A DNA stretch of 64,000 nt, taken from positions 124,001 to 188,000 of the forward strand of contig JBBDJD010000010.1 in the NCBI GenBank assembly GCA_040880025.1, in the 5' to 3' direction. This stretch comes from RCIO01 sp040880025. Lineage in GTDB: Bacteria; Pseudomonadota; Alphaproteobacteria; Rhizobiales; Rhizobiaceae. The notes beneath the pieces are model-generated. The model had not been told where the DNA came from. It saw only the letters and a list, made by a program, of their open reading frames with translations, and made no database searches. This document shows positions 1-7,953 of this stretch, piece after piece (position 1 is the stretch's first letter; each line of letters begins with the position of its first letter). Both the position numbers and the translations under genes were made by a program.

Positions 1-98
1 AGGTCGCCGCGGCCCAGGCGCTCGCGGCGGAAAAGGCAGCGGCGGAGGCCGCCGAGGCCAAGGCCAACGAGACGGCCGAGGCCGCGACAACGGAATAG
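1..98 (+). CDS. rplS: C-terminal tail of a ribosomal protein, probably L19 (partial)
   Basis: An open frame enters from the left edge and ends at TAG 96-98. The 31 visible residues are almost only Ala, Glu and Lys, a low-complexity tail. Rhizobial L19 proteins carry such an Ala/Glu/Lys C-terminal extension, and rplS commonly lies upstream of leuC in this group, which fits leuC about 4 kb downstream here. A strong terminator follows 47 bases after the stop. The identity is inferred from tail composition and synteny only; another ribosomal protein with an Ala-rich tail (L9 or S16, for example) is possible. Confidence 0.5.
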   Translation, partial: VAAAQALAAEKAAAEAAEAKANETAEAATTE

Positions 99-144
99 GC
101 TGGACGTGAGCGGGCGTCGACCTGCCCTCCCAGACCGAATGCTG

Positions 145-171
145 AAAAGGCCGCGCTTGCGCGGCCTTTTT
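145..171 (+). terminator. Rho-independent terminator of the upstream ribosomal gene
   Basis: A perfect 12-base inverted repeat (aaaaggccgcgc / gcgcggcctttt) with a very short loop ends in a run of five T. It sits 47 bases after the stop of the partial gene. The A-run on the left side means it could also act on the minus strand. Confidence 0.9.
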
Positions 172-253
172 CCGTTGCATCGCAATTCGGCCTGGCCAGT
201 GGCCGGAACCGTGAACCGCTTGGCTGCGTTTCACGCCGGGATCGGAGGCACCT

Positions 254-778
254 ATGGAAACCATCCTCGCCAGCTTCGAGAATTCGACCTACACGCCCTT
301 CTCGGGCATCGCTCTACGCCTTCTGCTGGCAACGCTGCTCGGTGCGGCGATCGGTTTCGAGCGCGAATGGACAAGACGCCCGGCCGGATTGCGAACCCAT
401 ATCCTTGTCTGCCTTGCGGCGGCGACGGCCGCTGTCTTGACCATCGAGATCGCGCATGCGGCTCCATTCCAGGAGGACTCCGTGCGCGTCGATCCAATCC
501 GCCTGGTCGAGGCCGTCACGGCCGGTGTCGCCTTCCTGGCGGCGGGGTTCATTATCTTCAACCGGGGAGAGGTGCACGGCCTCACGACAGCCGCCGGCAT
601 GTGGCTTGCAGGCGCGGTCGGCCTCGCATCCGGACTTGGTTTCTGGCAGATCGCCCTCCTGGCCACCCTGCTCGGCGTTGTCGTGCTGTGGCTGTTGCGC
701 CTGTTCGAGAAGCTGCTTGACCTCAATCGCCATAACGCGCCCGGACGCCAAGAGAAACCAGCCGACAACGAAGATTGA
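254..778 (+). CDS. MgtC/SapB family membrane protein
   Basis: A 174-residue integral membrane protein of the MgtC/SapB family. The N-terminal half has the family signature: a hydrophobic helix, then GAAIGFEREW (about residues 31-40), RRPAGLRTH, and the LVCLAAA helix. Three to four further hydrophobic segments follow, and the C-terminus is short and charged. Family members are linked to magnesium limitation, acid or phagosome survival and membrane potential, but the exact activity is unclear. The ATG is preceded by GGAGG at 244-248. It stands alone between a terminator and the ABC transporter genes. No Mg-sensing leader was seen. Confidence 0.85.
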   Translation: METILASFENSTYTPFSGIALRLLLATLLGAAIGFEREWTRRPAGLRTHILVCLAAATAAVLTIEIAHAAPFQEDSVRVDPIRLVEAVTAGVAFLAAGFIIFNRGEVHGLTTAAGMWLAGAVGLASGLGFWQIALLATLLGVVVLWLLRLFEKLLDLNRHNAPGRQEKPADNED

Positions 779-882
779 CGGCACCTGTATGGGTTGCCTG
801 TCGACTTGCGCCCTGACGTCACGCCGGTAGAGTGACGCCATGTCCGGCCGCGAGAGCCGGCACTCATTTCAGGAGCGTCACG

Positions 883-1680
883 ATGACCCGGTTTTTCGCA
901 TCAATCGCCGCGATTGCTGCCCTGTCGTTGGCTACAATTGCCGCCCATGCCCAGTCGCTGCCCGACCTCGGTGACCGCACGGTGGTGATCGTCACCGAAA
1001 ACGCCTATCCGCCGTTGCAGTTCATCGACCCGAAGACGGGCGACGCGATCGGCTGGGAATACGAGGCCGTGGAGGAGATGGCCAAGCGCCTCAACTTCAA
1101 GATCGAGATCCAGAACACCAGCTGGGACGCCATGATCCAGTCGGTTTCGGATGGCCAGTACGACATGGGCATGACAGGCATCACCATCCGCGACGACCGC
1201 AAGGAGAAGGTCGATTTCTCCGAGCCTTACATGCATTCCGAAATGCGCATGCTGGTGCGCGCCGACGAGGAGCGCTTTGCCGACGAGAAGGAATTCGCCG
1301 CCAAGGACGATCTTCTGATCGCCGCCCAGCCAGGCACAACACCGTTCTACGTCTCCGTCTATGACATCCTCGACGGCAACGAGGCCAACCCGCGCATCAA
1401 GCTGTTCGAGACGTTTGGCGCGACGGTCCAGGCATTGCGTTCGGGCGATGTCGATCTGGTGCTGACCGACGGGGTTGCCGCCAACGGCTATGTCGAATCC
1501 TCCGGCGGCCAACTCAAAGTAATCGGCGGCGCGCTTGGATCCGAGGATTTCGGCTTCATCTTCCCGAAGGGATCCGACCTTGCCGAACCGATAAACGCGG
1601 CCATCGCCTCGATGCGGGACGACGGCACACTCGACGCGCTGAACACCAAGTGGTTCCTGGAGTACAAGCTCGGCCAATAG
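883..1680 (+). CDS. Amino-acid ABC transporter substrate-binding protein
   Basis: A 265-residue periplasmic solute-binding protein of the polar amino-acid (SBP family 3) type. The ATG at 883 was chosen because AGGAG lies at 871-875 and because residues 1-24 form a clean signal peptide ending AHA-Q; an in-frame ATG at 832 would bury that signal. The mature part has the typical YPPLQF, a DAMIQS..GQYDMGMTGI block and DDRKEKVDFSEPY, which line the ligand site and hinge. The permease gene follows after 12 bases. The substrate cannot be read from sequence; a polar or charged amino acid is most likely. Confidence 0.88.
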   Translation: MTRFFASIAAIAALSLATIAAHAQSLPDLGDRTVVIVTENAYPPLQFIDPKTGDAIGWEYEAVEEMAKRLNFKIEIQNTSWDAMIQSVSDGQYDMGMTGITIRDDRKEKVDFSEPYMHSEMRMLVRADEERFADEKEFAAKDDLLIAAQPGTTPFYVSVYDILDGNEANPRIKLFETFGATVQALRSGDVDLVLTDGVAANGYVESSGGQLKVIGGALGSEDFGFIFPKGSDLAEPINAAIASMRDDGTLDALNTKWFLEYKLGQ

Positions 1681-1692
1681 CAGGAGCCGGGC

Positions 1693-2520
1693 TTGGCCCT
1701 CACGCCACCCGCGCCGGCGGGCAAGGACTTTCCGTACTGGCTTGTGGCAGCGGCGGCGATTGCTGTCGCGGCGGCGCTGTCAATTGCCGCCAGCGATCTC
1801 TATTCGCAAATATTCGCCGCCGTCTCGCGCGGTATCTGGATCACGGTCTGGGTAACGCTGCTCGGCTTCGCACTGGCTTCGGCGATCGGTCTCGGTATCG
1901 CCCTGATGGCGTTGTCGAAATCGCTCGTGCTGCGCCAGGCCGCGCGCTTCTATGTCGAGATCATCCGCGGTGTGCCGGTTCTGGTCCTGCTGTTCTGGAT
2001 CGCCTTTGCCGGCGTTCCGGCTTTCGTCGCGGCGTGGAACTGGCTGGCGAGCCCGTTGCACAATGCCGGCGGCGCTGAACCGCTTCTCGTTCGCGACATC
2101 TCGCTTCTGTGGCGGGCGATCATAGCCCTGACGATCGGCTATTCAGCCTTCATCGCCGAGGTGTTCCGGGCCGGTATCCTGTCGGTCGACCCCGGCCAGA
2201 TCGAAGCCGCAAAGGCTCTCGGCCTCACCGGCTTCCAGCGCTTCCGGCTGATCGTGTTTCCGCAGGCGATCCGCACCATTCTGCCACCGCTCGGCAACGA
2301 TTTCGTGGCGATGGTCAAAGACAGTTCGCTGGTCTCGGTGCTCGGTGTCGCCGACATCACCCAAATGGGCAAGATCTACGCGTCCGGCTCGTTCCGCTTC
2401 TTTGAGACCTATTCAATCGTCGCCTATATCTACCTGATCCTGACGGTCGGCCTGTCGCTGATGCTGCGAGCCCTGGAACAGCGTCTGCGCAAGGCGCGGG
2501 CCGGCCTTCCCGAAAGGTAG
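1693..2520 (+). CDS. Amino-acid ABC transporter permease
   Basis: A 275-residue inner-membrane permease of the HisM/GlnP type. It starts at TTG 1693 with AGGAG at 1682-1686. About five to six hydrophobic helices are visible. The EAA loop that contacts the ATPase is clear: EAAKALGLTGFQRFRLIVFPQA begins near residue 170. It forms a two-gene unit with the binding protein upstream. No ATP-binding subunit and no second permease lie beside it: the next gene runs on the other strand. The permease must work as a homodimer with an ATPase encoded elsewhere. Confidence 0.88.
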   Translation: MALTPPAPAGKDFPYWLVAAAAIAVAAALSIAASDLYSQIFAAVSRGIWITVWVTLLGFALASAIGLGIALMALSKSLVLRQAARFYVEIIRGVPVLVLLFWIAFAGVPAFVAAWNWLASPLHNAGGAEPLLVRDISLLWRAIIALTIGYSAFIAEVFRAGILSVDPGQIEAAKALGLTGFQRFRLIVFPQAIRTILPPLGNDFVAMVKDSSLVSVLGVADITQMGKIYASGSFRFFETYSIVAYIYLILTVGLSLMLRALEQRLRKARAGLPER

Positions 2521-2545
2521 TGTTGCAGAAGCCTTTGCCGGAACG

Positions 2546-3859
2546 TCAGCCTTCGGTGCCCGATCGTTTCGTTCCAGAAGCCAGGTCTTCACCCCCCAGC
2601 CAGTCCGGATCGTCCCCGACGACCCGCAGCACCCGTTCCCTGACCTCCGTGGCCGGCAGCCTGACCGCTGCAGCCGCCGCCACGCAATTGCGTCCGTTGG
2701 CCTTGGCCTCGTAAAGCGCCTTGTCGGCTGCCGCCACAAGCTCGGCCACGTCGCTTTGCGGCGACGGGATGAGGACGGAGGCGCCGATGCTCACCGTCAC
2801 GCAGCTTCCCTCGGGGAGGCCCGGATGCGCCACATCCATCTCCTCGATGGAGCGGCGGAGCCTTTCGGCCTGCTGCATTGCCGGGTCGGGTTCCATGCCG
2901 TGAAGCACTGCCATGAATTCCTCGCCGCCGAACCGGGCGACATACTGGCCGGCGGACGCCGTCTCGCGCTTCAGAACGCCGGCGACTGCCTTCAGGCAAC
3001 GGTCGCCTTCCTCATGGCCGGCTGTATCGTTGAAGCGCTTGAAATGATCGATGTCGATCATCAGCACGCCGATCCAGTCCCCGTGTCCGCTCGCTTCTTC
3101 CCATTTCTCACGCAGCCGCTGGGCAAGGTGACGGCGGTTATAAAGACCCGTCAGCGGATCCGTTTCAGCGAGTTGGGTGAGCGCCTCGGTGAGCGCGACG
3201 AGGCGGGCGGATTTGATCTCGTCCCGCAGGCCGATGAGAAATGCATTGCGCGAGGAGCGTTCGGACTGGAATCGCACCAACAGCGAAAACAGGGTGATCG
3301 CGGCGATGAACGAAGACAGCGCGAACACATCCTGCGAGACTTGTGGCTTGCCGAGAACGATGGCCAGCATCGCGATGATCGACGCCAGCGTGACAACCGT
3401 CGCCTGCGGAAGGGTGAAGGGCACCGCTATGTTCGCGAACAGGATGAGAAGTCCGGTCGCCATCATGTAGCGGTCCGAATGCGGTTCGACCGCCGTCTGT
3501 CCAATCAGAACCGCGCTTACCGCAAAAGCGACCAGCGGAACAATCGCCGCCGCGCTGCGCAGCCATTGCGGACCGCGCCCGAGAAACAGGAGGCCCGCCA
3601 GGTAGAGCGGTGTCACGACCATAAGCCTCAAAATGAGACCCAGCGTGAGCAAATCGGCCGAGTAGTCGAGCGGCAGGCAGGCGATGTTGGCCAGCATTGC
3701 GGCGACATGCCATTGCCTCACGGCGCGTTCGCGCTTCGATGCCGTGCGTGCCTCGTATTCGCGCTCGAATTCCGGCTGCAGACGCAGTGTCAGACGCGAC
3801 CGTGAGCGGTCGTCGCTGATCGCGGCCAGCCTTTCGTCGAATGGAGCGCCCTCGGCCAT
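2546..3859 (-). CDS. Membrane-anchored GGDEF diguanylate cyclase
   Basis: A 437-residue protein with about six hydrophobic helices (residues 50-200) followed by a GGDEF domain (about 230-400). The active-site motif is GGEEF, which is competent, and the upstream DPLTGLYNRR and DIDHFKRFND blocks are intact, so synthesis of cyclic-di-GMP is expected. The RxxD inhibitory site that normally lies five residues before the GG is absent: the spot reads SAGQ. The membrane part resembles a MASE-type sensor but the signal is unknown. The gene is monocistronic and converges on the ABC permease. Confidence 0.88.
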   Translation of the reverse strand: MAEGAPFDERLAAISDDRSRSRLTLRLQPEFEREYEARTASKRERAVRQWHVAAMLANIACLPLDYSADLLTLGLILRLMVVTPLYLAGLLFLGRGPQWLRSAAAIVPLVAFAVSAVLIGQTAVEPHSDRYMMATGLLILFANIAVPFTLPQATVVTLASIIAMLAIVLGKPQVSQDVFALSSFIAAITLFSLLVRFQSERSSRNAFLIGLRDEIKSARLVALTEALTQLAETDPLTGLYNRRHLAQRLREKWEEASGHGDWIGVLMIDIDHFKRFNDTAGHEEGDRCLKAVAGVLKRETASAGQYVARFGGEEFMAVLHGMEPDPAMQQAERLRRSIEEMDVAHPGLPEGSCVTVSIGASVLIPSPQSDVAELVAAADKALYEAKANGRNCVAAAAAVRLPATEVRERVLRVVGDDPDWLGGEDLASGTKRSGTEG

Positions 3860-3941
3860 CGGAATGTTGCTTCCTCGATATGCTTGAACCTTCGCTCGAA
3901 ACTATGTGCCATCTGTTAAGGACTCGTGTTTGGCCCGCTGA

Positions 3942-3970
3942 TTGCCGTAGCGCCCAAAGATCGCTATATC
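3942..3970 (+). promoter_or_regulatory. Probable sigma-70 promoter for leuC
   Basis: TTGCCG (3942-3947) and TATATC (3965-3970) are separated by exactly 17 bases. This is the best promoter match in the 299-base gap between the cyclase gene and leuC. Transcription would begin near 3977. Confidence 0.45.
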
Positions 3971-3977
3971 CCGCGCC

Positions 3978-4094
3978 ATGGAACGACTTTTCGGACATCC
4001 GGCGTTCAGAGGCTTCGCGCTGCAGGACAGGAAGCGCCTGCCTTCGCGCTTCTTCGCCCGGTATTCCGGTGTGGCGACCGGCCGCCCCCGCTGA
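3978..4094 (+). CDS. Possible leaderless 38-residue ORF upstream of leuC
   Basis: An ATG at 3978 opens a 38-codon frame ending at TGA 4092-4094. It has no Shine-Dalgarno sequence, but it falls at the expected start point of the promoter at 3942-3970, as a leaderless message would. The peptide is basic (RLFGHPAFRG, then LQDRKRLPSR). Leucine codons are not concentrated, which argues against a classic leu attenuator peptide. The rest of the 3860-4158 gap holds nothing else recognisable. This may be a chance frame. Confidence 0.25.
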   Translation: MERLFGHPAFRGFALQDRKRLPSRFFARYSGVATGRPR

Positions 4095-4158
4095 CCGCGC
4101 CTCCGGCTCAAGCGCCGGCCGCCATTCAGCAAGCCGAAAAAAACGGACAGCCAGACCC

Positions 4159-5568
4159 ATGAACGCACCGCGCACACTCTACGACAAGATTTTCGACGAC
4201 CACGTCGTCGACCGGCAGGACGACGGCACCTGCCTGCTCTATATCGACCGCCACCTCGTCCACGAGGTCACCAGCCCGCAGGCCTTCGAGGGGCTGCGCA
4301 TGGCCAACCGCAAGGTCCATGCACCGGAAAAGACGCTTGCCGTCGTCGACCACAACGTGCCGACCTCGCCCGACCGGGCGCAAGGCATCAAGAACGAGGA
4401 AAGCCGCATTCAGGTCGAAGCGCTGGCCAGGAATTCGGCCGATTTCGGCGTCGAATATTACTCCGAAAAGGATCGCCGCCAGGGCATCGTCCACATCATC
4501 GGCCCCGAACAGGGCTTCACCCTGCCCGGCATGACCATCGTTTGCGGCGACAGCCACACCTCGACCCATGGCGCCTTCGGCGCGCTGGCCCACGGCATCG
4601 GGACTTCCGAGGTCGAGCATGTTCTGGCGACCCAGACGCTGATCCAGCGCAAGGCCAAGAACATGCTGATCCAGGTCGACGGGCAACTGCCCGACGGCGT
4701 GACGGCTAAGGATATCATCCTCGCCATCATCGGCGAGATCGGCACGGCCGGTGGCACCGGCTATGTGATGGAATATGCGGGCGAGGCGATCCGGGCTCTC
4801 TCGATGGAAGGCCGCATGACGATCTGCAACATGTCGATCGAGGGCGGCGCCCGCGCCGGCCTGATCGCGCCCGACGAGACAACCTTCGCCTATGTAAAGG
4901 ACAAACCGCGCGCGCCGAAGGGCGAAGCCTGGGACATGGCGCTCGAATACTGGAAGACGCTGAAATCCGACGAAGGCGCGCATTTCGACAAGGTGGTGGT
5001 GCTCGACGCAGCCAACCTGCCCCCGCTCGTGACCTGGGGGTCGTCACCCGAGGACGTGGTCGCCGTCACCGGCGAGGTACCCGATCCGGACGACATCCCC
5101 GACGAGAATAAGCGCAACTCCAAGAAGCGCGCGCTCGACTATATGGGCCTGAAGCCCGGCACGAAGATCACCGACATCGAGCTTGACCGCGTCTTCATCG
5201 GCTCCTGCACCAACGGCCGAATCGAGGACTTGCGGGCGGTGGCCAAAGTCGTGGAGGGAAAGACCGTCAACCCGCGCGTCGACGCCATGATCGTGCCGGG
5301 ATCCGGTCTCGTGAAGGCGCAGGCGGAGGAAGAGGGTCTCGACAAGATCTTCATCGCCGCCGGCTTCGACTGGCGCGAGCCGGGCTGCTCCATGTGCCTC
5401 GCAATGAACGACGACCGGCTGAAGCCGCATGAGCGCTGCGCCTCGACCTCGAACCGCAATTTCGAGGGCCGGCAGGGCTTCAAGGGCCGCACCCATCTCG
5501 TCTCGCCGGCAATGGCCGGCGCGGCGGCGATCGCCGGCCACTTCGTCGATATCCGCGACTGGATCTGA
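4159..5568 (+). CDS. leuC: 3-isopropylmalate dehydratase large subunit
   Basis: LeuC, 469 residues, the usual full length. With LeuD it isomerises 2-isopropylmalate to 3-isopropylmalate in leucine synthesis. It belongs to the aconitase family: CGDSHTSTHGAFGALAHGIG, then the 4Fe-4S cysteines in GSCTNGR and GCSMC are all present, and DHNVPTS near the start is typical. The start at 4159 matches the family N-terminus (MNAPRTLYDKIF); the frame is open further upstream but that part has no family similarity. leuD and leuB are not in the window. A terminator follows at 5588. Confidence 0.97.
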   Translation: MNAPRTLYDKIFDDHVVDRQDDGTCLLYIDRHLVHEVTSPQAFEGLRMANRKVHAPEKTLAVVDHNVPTSPDRAQGIKNEESRIQVEALARNSADFGVEYYSEKDRRQGIVHIIGPEQGFTLPGMTIVCGDSHTSTHGAFGALAHGIGTSEVEHVLATQTLIQRKAKNMLIQVDGQLPDGVTAKDIILAIIGEIGTAGGTGYVMEYAGEAIRALSMEGRMTICNMSIEGGARAGLIAPDETTFAYVKDKPRAPKGEAWDMALEYWKTLKSDEGAHFDKVVVLDAANLPPLVTWGSSPEDVVAVTGEVPDPDDIPDENKRNSKKRALDYMGLKPGTKITDIELDRVFIGSCTNGRIEDLRAVAKVVEGKTVNPRVDAMIVPGSGLVKAQAEEEGLDKIFIAAGFDWREPGCSMCLAMNDDRLKPHERCASTSNRNFEGRQGFKGRTHLVSPAMAGAAAIAGHFVDIRDWI

Positions 5569-5587
5569 GCCTTTCCCGGCGTTCCTG

Positions 5588-5612
5588 AACGGCGCCTTCC
5601 GGCGCCGTTTTT
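5588..5612 (+). terminator. Rho-independent terminator of leuC
   Basis: Stem aacggcgcc (5588-5596) pairs perfectly with ggcgccgtt (5601-5609) across a TTCC loop and runs into five T. It lies 20 bases after the leuC stop, just before the convergent AEC permease gene ends. Confidence 0.93.
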
Positions 5613-5615
5613 GAA

Positions 5616-6563
5616 TCACCCCAGCACCATGCGATCGAGAATGTAGATCCACACCGTGACGGTGAAGATCGCGGCAATCGTCGCCAGAATGAAGGCCGAA
5701 GCCGCGAGGTTGACGGCGCGGTCATACATCACCGCGAACAGGTAGATGTTCAGACCCGGCGGCATGGCGGCAAGCGTCACGGCGGCGCGCTGCATGTCCG
5801 GCGGCAGCGCAAAGACATAGTGCACCAGCATGAATGTGATCGCCGGATGCAGCAGCAGCGACAAGGCCGCCACCATTCCGGCCTCGGTGACGTCGGCGCT
5901 CAGCCGGTAGCGCGTCATCGCGGCGCCAACGCCGACAAGCGCAACCGGAATAGCGGTTTGCGCGATCATGTCGATCGCGGCCATTGCCGGTTCCGGCAGC
6001 CAGTGCCCTGTGAGATTGACGAAAGCGCCAGCCAGAATGCCGATCATCAGCGGATTGACCATGATCGACCGGCCGGCAACGCGCATCGTACCGACGAGCG
6101 AGCGCCCGTCGCGGCGCATCAGTTCCATCGTCAGTATCCCGACCGCATAGATCAGCGGCGCATGCAACGCGATAATGCCGAACGCGGCGGTCAGCGGCTC
6201 CGATCCCTGCGACCGTTCGAGGATGGCGAGACCGAGCAGGACGGAATTGGAAAAGGTGGCTGCGAAACCAACGGCGACGGCCTCGCCCGGACGCCGCTTG
6301 AAGAGGTGGCGCGCCAGCAGGATGCCGATGGCGAAACAGGTAAACGCGCCCGCATAAAAACCGACGAGCAGCGGCGGCGAAAGGGCGGCGGCGAGGTCGA
6401 GCCGTTCCAGCGCCCGAAACAGCAGGACCGGCACCGCGATCCTGACGGCGTAGGCGTTCAGCGCATCCGCGATCACGCCCGGCAGGTAGCCGGAACGCAC
6501 CCCGCCATAGCCCACGGCGATGAGGAAGAAGACCGGGGCGACGGTGATGAGGATCGTGAGCAT
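5616..6563 (-). CDS. AEC family (auxin efflux carrier-like) transporter
   Basis: A 315-residue protein made almost wholly of hydrophobic helices, about ten, in two five-helix halves as in the AEC/malonate permease family. The N-terminus (PVFFLIAVGYGGVRSGYLP) and the second-half NPLMIGILAG segment are characteristic. Members export or import small organic acids or auxin-like compounds; the substrate is not predictable here. The gene is alone, converging on leuC. No regulator sits beside it. Confidence 0.85.
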   Translation of the reverse strand: MLTILITVAPVFFLIAVGYGGVRSGYLPGVIADALNAYAVRIAVPVLLFRALERLDLAAALSPPLLVGFYAGAFTCFAIGILLARHLFKRRPGEAVAVGFAATFSNSVLLGLAILERSQGSEPLTAAFGIIALHAPLIYAVGILTMELMRRDGRSLVGTMRVAGRSIMVNPLMIGILAGAFVNLTGHWLPEPAMAAIDMIAQTAIPVALVGVGAAMTRYRLSADVTEAGMVAALSLLLHPAITFMLVHYVFALPPDMQRAAVTLAAMPPGLNIYLFAVMYDRAVNLAASAFILATIAAIFTVTVWIYILDRMVLG

Positions 6564-6684
6564 GGTGCCGCTGTAGACTCTGGCCGGCGCGGATGGAACC
6601 GCGGGCCGGATTTATCATCCGGCGGTCATGGTCCCGACTGTCCGGTTTCCACTGAGGCGGCTCGCGTGGCGCGAGCCTGGGCTG

Positions 6685-7953
6685 TCAGCTTTCCACCGCC
6701 TTGATGCGAAGCCGCGTGATACGGTTGCGCTCGCGTTTCAGCACCACGAAGCGCTTGCCGTGAAAAGTGAAGGCCTGCTTTTCCTCCGGGATCGTCTGCG
6801 TCTCGTGAATGACAAGCCCGGCGACCGTCGTCGCCTCCTCGTCGGGCAGGTTCCAGTCGAGCGCCCGGTTGAGGTCGCGGATCGGCACCGACCCGTCGAC
6901 TACCACCGACCCGTCGGCCTCCTGTTTGACGCCCTGCATCTCGACATCGTGCTCGTCGGCGATCTCGCCGACGATCTCCTCGATGATGTCTTCCAGCGTG
7001 ACCAGGCCTTCGACCTCGCCATACTCGTCGACGACGATGGCGAAGTGGGCCTTGCGGCGCAGGAACGCGTTGAGCTGGTCCTTGAGGCCGGTTGTGTCGG
7101 GCACGAACCACGGCTTGGCCGCGATCTTCATGATATCGACGCGCGCCGGATCGTTGCCGACCTCGTGCAGGGCGCGCAGCAGATCCTTGGCGTGGATGAT
7201 GCCGACGATGTTGTCCAGCGAGCCGCGCCAAAGCGGCATGCGCGTGTGCGAGCTCTGCAGGATTTCCCTGACGACATCTTGCGGCGGGTCGTCCGCGTTG
7301 ATCGAGCGCATGGCGGTGCGGTGGATCATCACGTCGGAGACTTCGAGTTCCTGCAGGTCGAGCAGGCCGCCCAACCGGTCGCGGTCCTGCTTGATGAACG
7401 CGCCCTCGCGGTGCAGGACGGCAACCGTCCCGCGCAGTTCCTCATGCGCCGACAGCATCGACTGCCCGATCTGGAGATTGACGCCGAACAGTCCGAGCAG
7501 CTTGCGCACGATCCAGTTGACGGCGCTCGACAGCCAGCCGAACAGAAAGGCGACCAGGCGCGCGAACGGCGACACGAACAGGGCGAACTGTTCGGGGCGC
7601 GACAAAGCCCAGGACTTCGGCAGTATCTCGGCGAAGATCACGAGAAGCAGCGTCATGCCGATCGTGGCATAGATGACACCGGCGTCGCCGAAGAGCTTCA
7701 GAAGCACGCTGGTTGCAAGCGCCGAGGCGAGGATGTTGACGAGATTGTTGCCGATGAGCAGCGCGCCGACCATCCGGTCGCGCTTCTCGATCAGGCGCTC
7801 GACCACCGATGCCCGCCGGTCCCCGCTCTGAGCCAGCGAATGCAGTCGGGCCCGCGAAACGCCGGTTATTCCCGTCTCGGTGCCCGAAAACAGGAAAGAC
7901 AGTACGATCAGCGCCAAAACCGCGCCGGATATGATCCAGATTTCCGGTGTCAT
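6685..7953 (-). CDS. CNNM/CorC-HlyC family transporter-like protein (CBS domains)
   Basis: A 422-residue protein of the 'hemolysin-related' family. Residues 1-190 form the DUF21/CNNM membrane domain with FSGTETGITGVSRARL near the N-terminus. Two CBS repeats follow, then a C-terminal CorC_HlyC domain with GSVVVDGSVPIRDLNR and an LVIHE segment. The family acts in Mg/Co efflux or homeostasis; true haemolysin activity is not implied. The ATG at 7953 overlaps the aroB stop (ATGA), and this start gives the family N-terminus, so it is the last gene of the aroK-aroB unit. Confidence 0.9.
   Translation of the reverse strand: MTPEIWIISGAVLALIVLSFLFSGTETGITGVSRARLHSLAQSGDRRASVVERLIEKRDRMVGALLIGNNLVNILASALATSVLLKLFGDAGVIYATIGMTLLLVIFAEILPKSWALSRPEQFALFVSPFARLVAFLFGWLSSAVNWIVRKLLGLFGVNLQIGQSMLSAHEELRGTVAVLHREGAFIKQDRDRLGGLLDLQELEVSDVMIHRTAMRSINADDPPQDVVREILQSSHTRMPLWRGSLDNIVGIIHAKDLLRALHEVGNDPARVDIMKIAAKPWFVPDTTGLKDQLNAFLRRKAHFAIVVDEYGEVEGLVTLEDIIEEIVGEIADEHDVEMQGVKQEADGSVVVDGSVPIRDLNRALDWNLPDEEATTVAGLVIHETQTIPEEKQAFTFHGKRFVVLKRERNRITRLRIKAVES

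Noticed and set aside
6685..7953. Reading the CNNM/CorC protein as a haemolysin
   Set aside because: The 'hemolysin' label is historical; the domains are CNNM, CBS and CorC, which point to ion transport.
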